Program-made: the position numbers and the translations under genes
The notes under the pieces: generated by a model
The model's database searches: none
Told to the model about the DNA's origin: nothing
The model's input: the letters and a program-made list of their open reading frames with translations, nothing else
Source of the DNA: Ignavibacteria bacterium GWF2_33_9
Lineage (GTDB): Bacteria; Bacteroidota; Ignavibacteria; Kapaibacteriales; UBA2268
NCBI GenBank assembly: GCA_001804565.1
Contig: MHAC01000055.1
Coordinates: forward strand, 8,909 to 44,518
Reading direction: 5' to 3'
Length of the DNA stretch: 35,610 nucleotides
Part shown: positions 33,001 through 35,610 of the stretch, in pieces
Position numbering within the stretch: the stretch's first letter is position 1
How the letters are laid out: each line of letters begins with the position of its first letter

Positions 33001-33594
33001 ATGAAAACATTAAAAATATTAATAGTTCTTTTCTTAGTAGGAACTTTCACAGCATTTGCACAAAACAGTGATGTTGACTTAAACAAATCCACAGTGAAAT
33101 GGACCGGAAATAAAATCGGCGGTTCTCACAATGGTGATATAAAGGTAAAAAGCGGTTCATTTGTATTGGATGCAGGTAATATAGTTAGCGGCAACGTAGT
33201 AATTGATATGAATACAATTACAAATGCTGACCTTACTGATGAAACATATAATCAAAAGCTTGTTGGTCATTTGAAATCCGATGACTTCTTTGGTGTAGAG
33301 AAATTCCCAACTGCAAGTTTTAAAGTAACTAAAGCAAGTAAATTTAAAAACGGCAAAGCGAAATTAACAGGAACTTTAACTATTAAAGGCAAGTCCGATA
33401 AAATTACTTTTGAAATAACCAAAAAAGGCGACACATACTCAACTCAATTAAAGGTTGACCGTTCAAAATTTGACGTAAGATATGGTTCTAAGTCATTTTT
33501 TAACAACTTAGCCGACAAAGCTATTGATGACATCTTTATTCTCGATATTCAGCTCGTTTTTAACGAACAAACTAAAACTGATAATAATTCTTAG
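33001..33594 (+). CDS. YceI-family periplasmic lipocalin-like protein
   Basis: A 197-residue protein with a cleavable signal peptide (about 1-20, ending AFAQN). The mature domain shows the YceI pattern: VDLNKSTVKWTGNKIGGSHNG, a VVIDMNTITN strand, HLKSDDFFGVEKFPTASFKV and LTIKGKSDKITFEI. The fold is an eight-stranded lipocalin-like barrel that binds polyisoprenoid or other hydrophobic ligands. It is between a Crp-type regulator and a YgiD-type dioxygenase on the same strand, 53 bases before the latter, so the two are likely cotranscribed. Confidence 0.93.
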   Translation: MKTLKILIVLFLVGTFTAFAQNSDVDLNKSTVKWTGNKIGGSHNGDIKVKSGSFVLDAGNIVSGNVVIDMNTITNADLTDETYNQKLVGHLKSDDFFGVEKFPTASFKVTKASKFKNGKAKLTGTLTIKGKSDKITFEITKKGDTYSTQLKVDRSKFDVRYGSKSFFNNLADKAIDDIFILDIQLVFNEQTKTDNNS

Positions 33595-33647
33595 TCAAAT
33601 TTTTCGGTTGATAAGTTAAATACTTTGAAAAAGTAAAACGATTAAAA

Positions 33648-34535
33648 ATGAACAGGAAGACTTTTATAACATCACTTTTGACAATAACTGCCGGAATAAC
33701 ATTCGGCACAAAACTAAATGCGGTAAAAATCATTAAAGAATCAATGAAGAATACACCAAAAATGCCTGTACTTTTCTTAGGTCACGGAAGTCCAATGAAT
33801 GCCATTGAGGAAAATGAATTTGTGCAAGGCTTTAGAAATATTTCTTCGGAAATAGAATCGCCAAAGGCAATCATAGTTGTTTCTGCTCACTGGGAAACTA
33901 AAGGAACGCAGGTAACAGCAATGGAAAGTCCGAGGACAATTCATGATTTTGTCGGATTTCCCAAAGAACTTTTTGAAGTTCAATATCCTGCTCCGGGCAT
34001 GCCGCAATTAGCAAAAGATGTTAAAAATATTGCCGCAAGTACCAATGTAACATTAGATGAAAAGTGGGGTTTAGATCATGGTGCCTGGACTGTTATCAGG
34101 CACATGTACCCCAAGGCGGACATTCCTGTTATACAGTTGAGTCTGGATTATAACAAAAAGCCCGAGCAACATTACGAGTTAGCTAAAGAACTTTATGAAT
34201 TACGAAATAAAGGTATACTAATAGTTGGAAGCGGCAATATGGTACATAATCTTGGTATGGTTCACTGGCCAAAGCTTAACGAAAACTTTGGTTATGAATG
34301 GGCAAATGAAGCTAACGAAAAGATGAAACACTTCATATTGGATGGTAATCATCAGGCTTTAATTAACTATTCACAACAAGGTAAGTCTTTTGACTTGTCC
34401 ATACCAACACCCGAACATTATTTACCTTTACTTTATGCACTTGCATTACAGGATAGTAAGGATGAAATTAAAATCTTCAATGATGAACCTGTTGCCGGAT
34501 CATTAACAATGACTTCTGTAAAAATCGGGAAATAA
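33648..34535 (+). CDS. ygiD: YgiD-type extradiol ring-cleavage dioxygenase (LigB family)
   Basis: A 295-residue protein of the LigB/4,5-DOPA-extradiol-dioxygenase family. Metal-site histidines are visible in VLFLGHGSPMNAIEENEF, VVSAHWETKGTQVTA, WGLDHGAWTVIRHMYP and GSGNMVHNLGMVHWP. An N-terminal hydrophobic stretch (about 7-25, ending KLNA) looks like a signal peptide; an internal ATG at MKNTPKMPVLF could give a cytoplasmic form of usual YgiD length. Cleavage of catechol-type substrates is inferred from the family. It ends 27 bases before a strong terminator, closing the YceI-YgiD transcript. Confidence 0.9.
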   Translation: MNRKTFITSLLTITAGITFGTKLNAVKIIKESMKNTPKMPVLFLGHGSPMNAIEENEFVQGFRNISSEIESPKAIIVVSAHWETKGTQVTAMESPRTIHDFVGFPKELFEVQYPAPGMPQLAKDVKNIAASTNVTLDEKWGLDHGAWTVIRHMYPKADIPVIQLSLDYNKKPEQHYELAKELYELRNKGILIVGSGNMVHNLGMVHWPKLNENFGYEWANEANEKMKHFILDGNHQALINYSQQGKSFDLSIPTPEHYLPLLYALALQDSKDEIKIFNDEPVAGSLTMTSVKIGK

Positions 34536-34562
34536 TTGAAGAGATATATAACGATTATTCCG

Positions 34563-34590
34563 AGACACAGCTTGCTGTGTCTTTTTTTTT
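34563..34590 (+). terminator. Rho-independent terminator after ygiD
   Basis: Eight-base perfect arms GACACAGC/GCTGTGTC with a TT loop, then nine Ts, 27 bases after the stop. Confidence 0.93.
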
Positions 34591-34598
34591 GCAATAAA

Positions 34599-34628
34599 GT
34601 GAATGTGAAAGTGAATGTGAATGTGAAA
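34599..34628. repeat. Six-base tandem repeat (GTGAAW)5
   Basis: Five consecutive hexamers GTGAAT/GTGAAA follow the terminator. They are in non-coding DNA. Confidence 0.8.
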
Positions 34629-34694
34629 GATGACGAAACACCTATTATCTCCTGCTGTCCCTGAATCTATGTATTGTTCCTCCTTTTTATTACA

Positions 34695-35016
34695 AGGGGC
34701 TAGGGGGTTTCTGAATTCGACCTCTCCCTAAATCCCTCTCCTCAAGGAGAGGGACTTTGATTTGGCTGTCATTCTGAGCGTTAGCGAAGAAATCGGGGCT
34801 GTTCAATCTTTGTAAATAAATTCGACCACCCCGTCCCGATTGCATCGGGACACCCCTCCGGAGGAGGGGAATTATTCGTTCTCTCTCTTTGAGGTGGCTT
34901 GGGGGTATTCTGCTGGGATTACTTCCCACGGGTTTTCACCCGTGGCTACTGTTATTGTACCACTCGTGGTTCTCTGCTGTTTCCCCCTCTATTAAGAGGG
35001 GGCCAGGGGGGGGTGT
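34695..35016. repeat. Cluster of GC-rich palindromic repeats
   Basis: Perfect hairpins: CCCTCTCC-TCAA-GGAGAGGG (34734-34753), GTCCCGAT-TGC-ATCGGGAC (34833-34851), CCCCTCC-GGA-GGAGGGG (34853-34869), CCACGGGT-TTTC-ACCCGTGG (34926-34945) and CCCCCTCT-ATTA-AGAGGGGG (34983-35002). CTGTCATTCTGAGCG at about 34766 is the same core as in the 163-bp repeats near the Fic gene. None has a T-run suited to termination. No gene is visible between 34536 and 35131. Confidence 0.75.
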
Positions 35017-35091
35017 CATTCAAAATTTAAAATTTTTTTGCCCCAATTTGTTACATTTTTTCTTTTCATGTGTTATTCTTGTTAGGTGAAG

Positions 35092-35121
35092 TTGCAAATT
35101 GCAATTTTTTGTTTAAATTTG
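35092..35121 (+). promoter_or_regulatory. Candidate promoter of the right-edge gene
   Basis: TTG at 35092-35094, a 19-base spacer, then TAAATTTG (35114-35121) fit the Bacteroidota -33/-7 pattern, 22 bases before the ATG. Confidence 0.5.
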
Positions 35122-35143
35122 CTTATTCTGAATGGTCCAAATT

Positions 35144-35610
35144 ATGAAAACATTATATTTCACAATATTTTTCTGGCTGGTTGTACTGCTCACCTCCGGC
35201 AGTACACAAAACGCACAAGCACAATTCGGACTCTTTGATACAGTGTGGACTATGAATGGATTACCACAGGATTATGAGGTTAGAGTTTCTCCAAATGATA
35301 GTCTATTCCTATTATGGACATTGGAAAAACCCCAAAATGGTGTTGAATATGTTCAAAGAACTAGATTATTTAAAACTCTAACTCAAGAACTTATTTGGGA
35401 TACTACTGGTATTTCCTTCCCTGCAATTCTTTCAGACAATAAGACCGTAATTTCTTGGGATTCAAATAAAATAATTTTAAGAGATTTGATAACATTAGAG
35501 CCATTAAGTTCAGTTATACATCAAAATATTCCAATTAATGGTGCTAAATACTATTGGCAGGGAGTTTCAGAAATTGATACCTCGCAATACATATCTGGAT
35601 ATATAAATTA
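35144..35610 (+). CDS. Secreted protein, 3' end beyond the window
   Basis: An open frame of 155 complete codons starts at ATG 35144 (an in-frame ATG at 35132 would add MVQI) and reaches the window end without a stop. It has a signal peptide (FWLVVLLTSGSTQNAQA), then a beta-rich region with VRVSPNDSLFLLWTLEKP and ILSDNKTVISWDSNKIILRD, which resemble WD40-like propeller blades. By analogy with other secreted proteins here a C-terminal T9SS domain may follow, but that part is not in the window. A Bacteroidota-type promoter precedes it. Confidence 0.7.
   Translation, partial: MKTLYFTIFFWLVVLLTSGSTQNAQAQFGLFDTVWTMNGLPQDYEVRVSPNDSLFLLWTLEKPQNGVEYVQRTRLFKTLTQELIWDTTGISFPAILSDNKTVISWDSNKIILRDLITLEPLSSVIHQNIPINGAKYYWQGVSEIDTSQYISGYIN

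Overview
The window is AT-rich chromosomal DNA, most likely from a member of the Bacteroidota / Chlorobiota / Ignavibacteriota-Kapaibacteriota group. The evidence is: TonB-dependent receptors with carboxypeptidase-regulatory-like N-termini; an Oar-like outer-membrane protein; secreted proteins with type IX secretion (T9SS) C-terminal sorting domains; a menaquinone-type MenG; and upstream boxes matching TAnnTTTG, the Bacteroidota -7 promoter element. The exact lineage cannot be fixed from sequence reading alone.

Layout. 0-4.1 kb: menG and a secreted phosphatase-fold-like protein on the minus strand, divergent from a TonB-dependent receptor that ends in a clear terminator. 4.1-9.5 kb: a defence-like insertion made of a Fic protein bracketed by two 163-bp direct repeats (about 96% identical), followed by a single-chain restriction-modification-specificity enzyme of about 1255 residues. 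9.7-24.7 kb: mainly core genes: Oar-like barrel, NhaD-type transporter, purK, a glyoxalase-fold protein, purN, maf, a TlpA-like thioredoxin, three exported proteins (one a 7-bladed propeller), a sufS-sufU-sufT operon, a crotonase and a small membrane protein. An unusual run of perfect hairpins lies between sufT and the propeller gene.

24.8-32.1 kb is an accessory island. It holds an EcoRI-family adenine methyltransferase, a two-gene operon (HEPN/MtlR-like protein plus OLD-family ATPase-TOPRIM nuclease) behind a perfect 23-bp palindrome, an array of REP-like palindromes around a Y1/HUH (RAYT-type) transposase, a tRNA-Ala(CGC), a ghost of a second dinD/DUF262 junction, a truncated KilA-N gene, dinD, and a DUF262-HNH nuclease overlapping dinD by 4 bp. 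The methyltransferase at one end and the DUF262-HNH nuclease at the other plausibly form a modification/restriction pair with the HEPN-OLD operon and REP/RAYT unit placed between them. The HEPN-OLD pair is the best candidate here for a little-described defence system.

32.3-34.5 kb: a Crp/Fnr-type regulator, a YceI protein and a YgiD-type dioxygenase, ending in a strong terminator. 34.6-35.1 kb is non-coding and packed with GC-rich palindromic repeats. A secreted protein begins at 35144 and runs off the window end.
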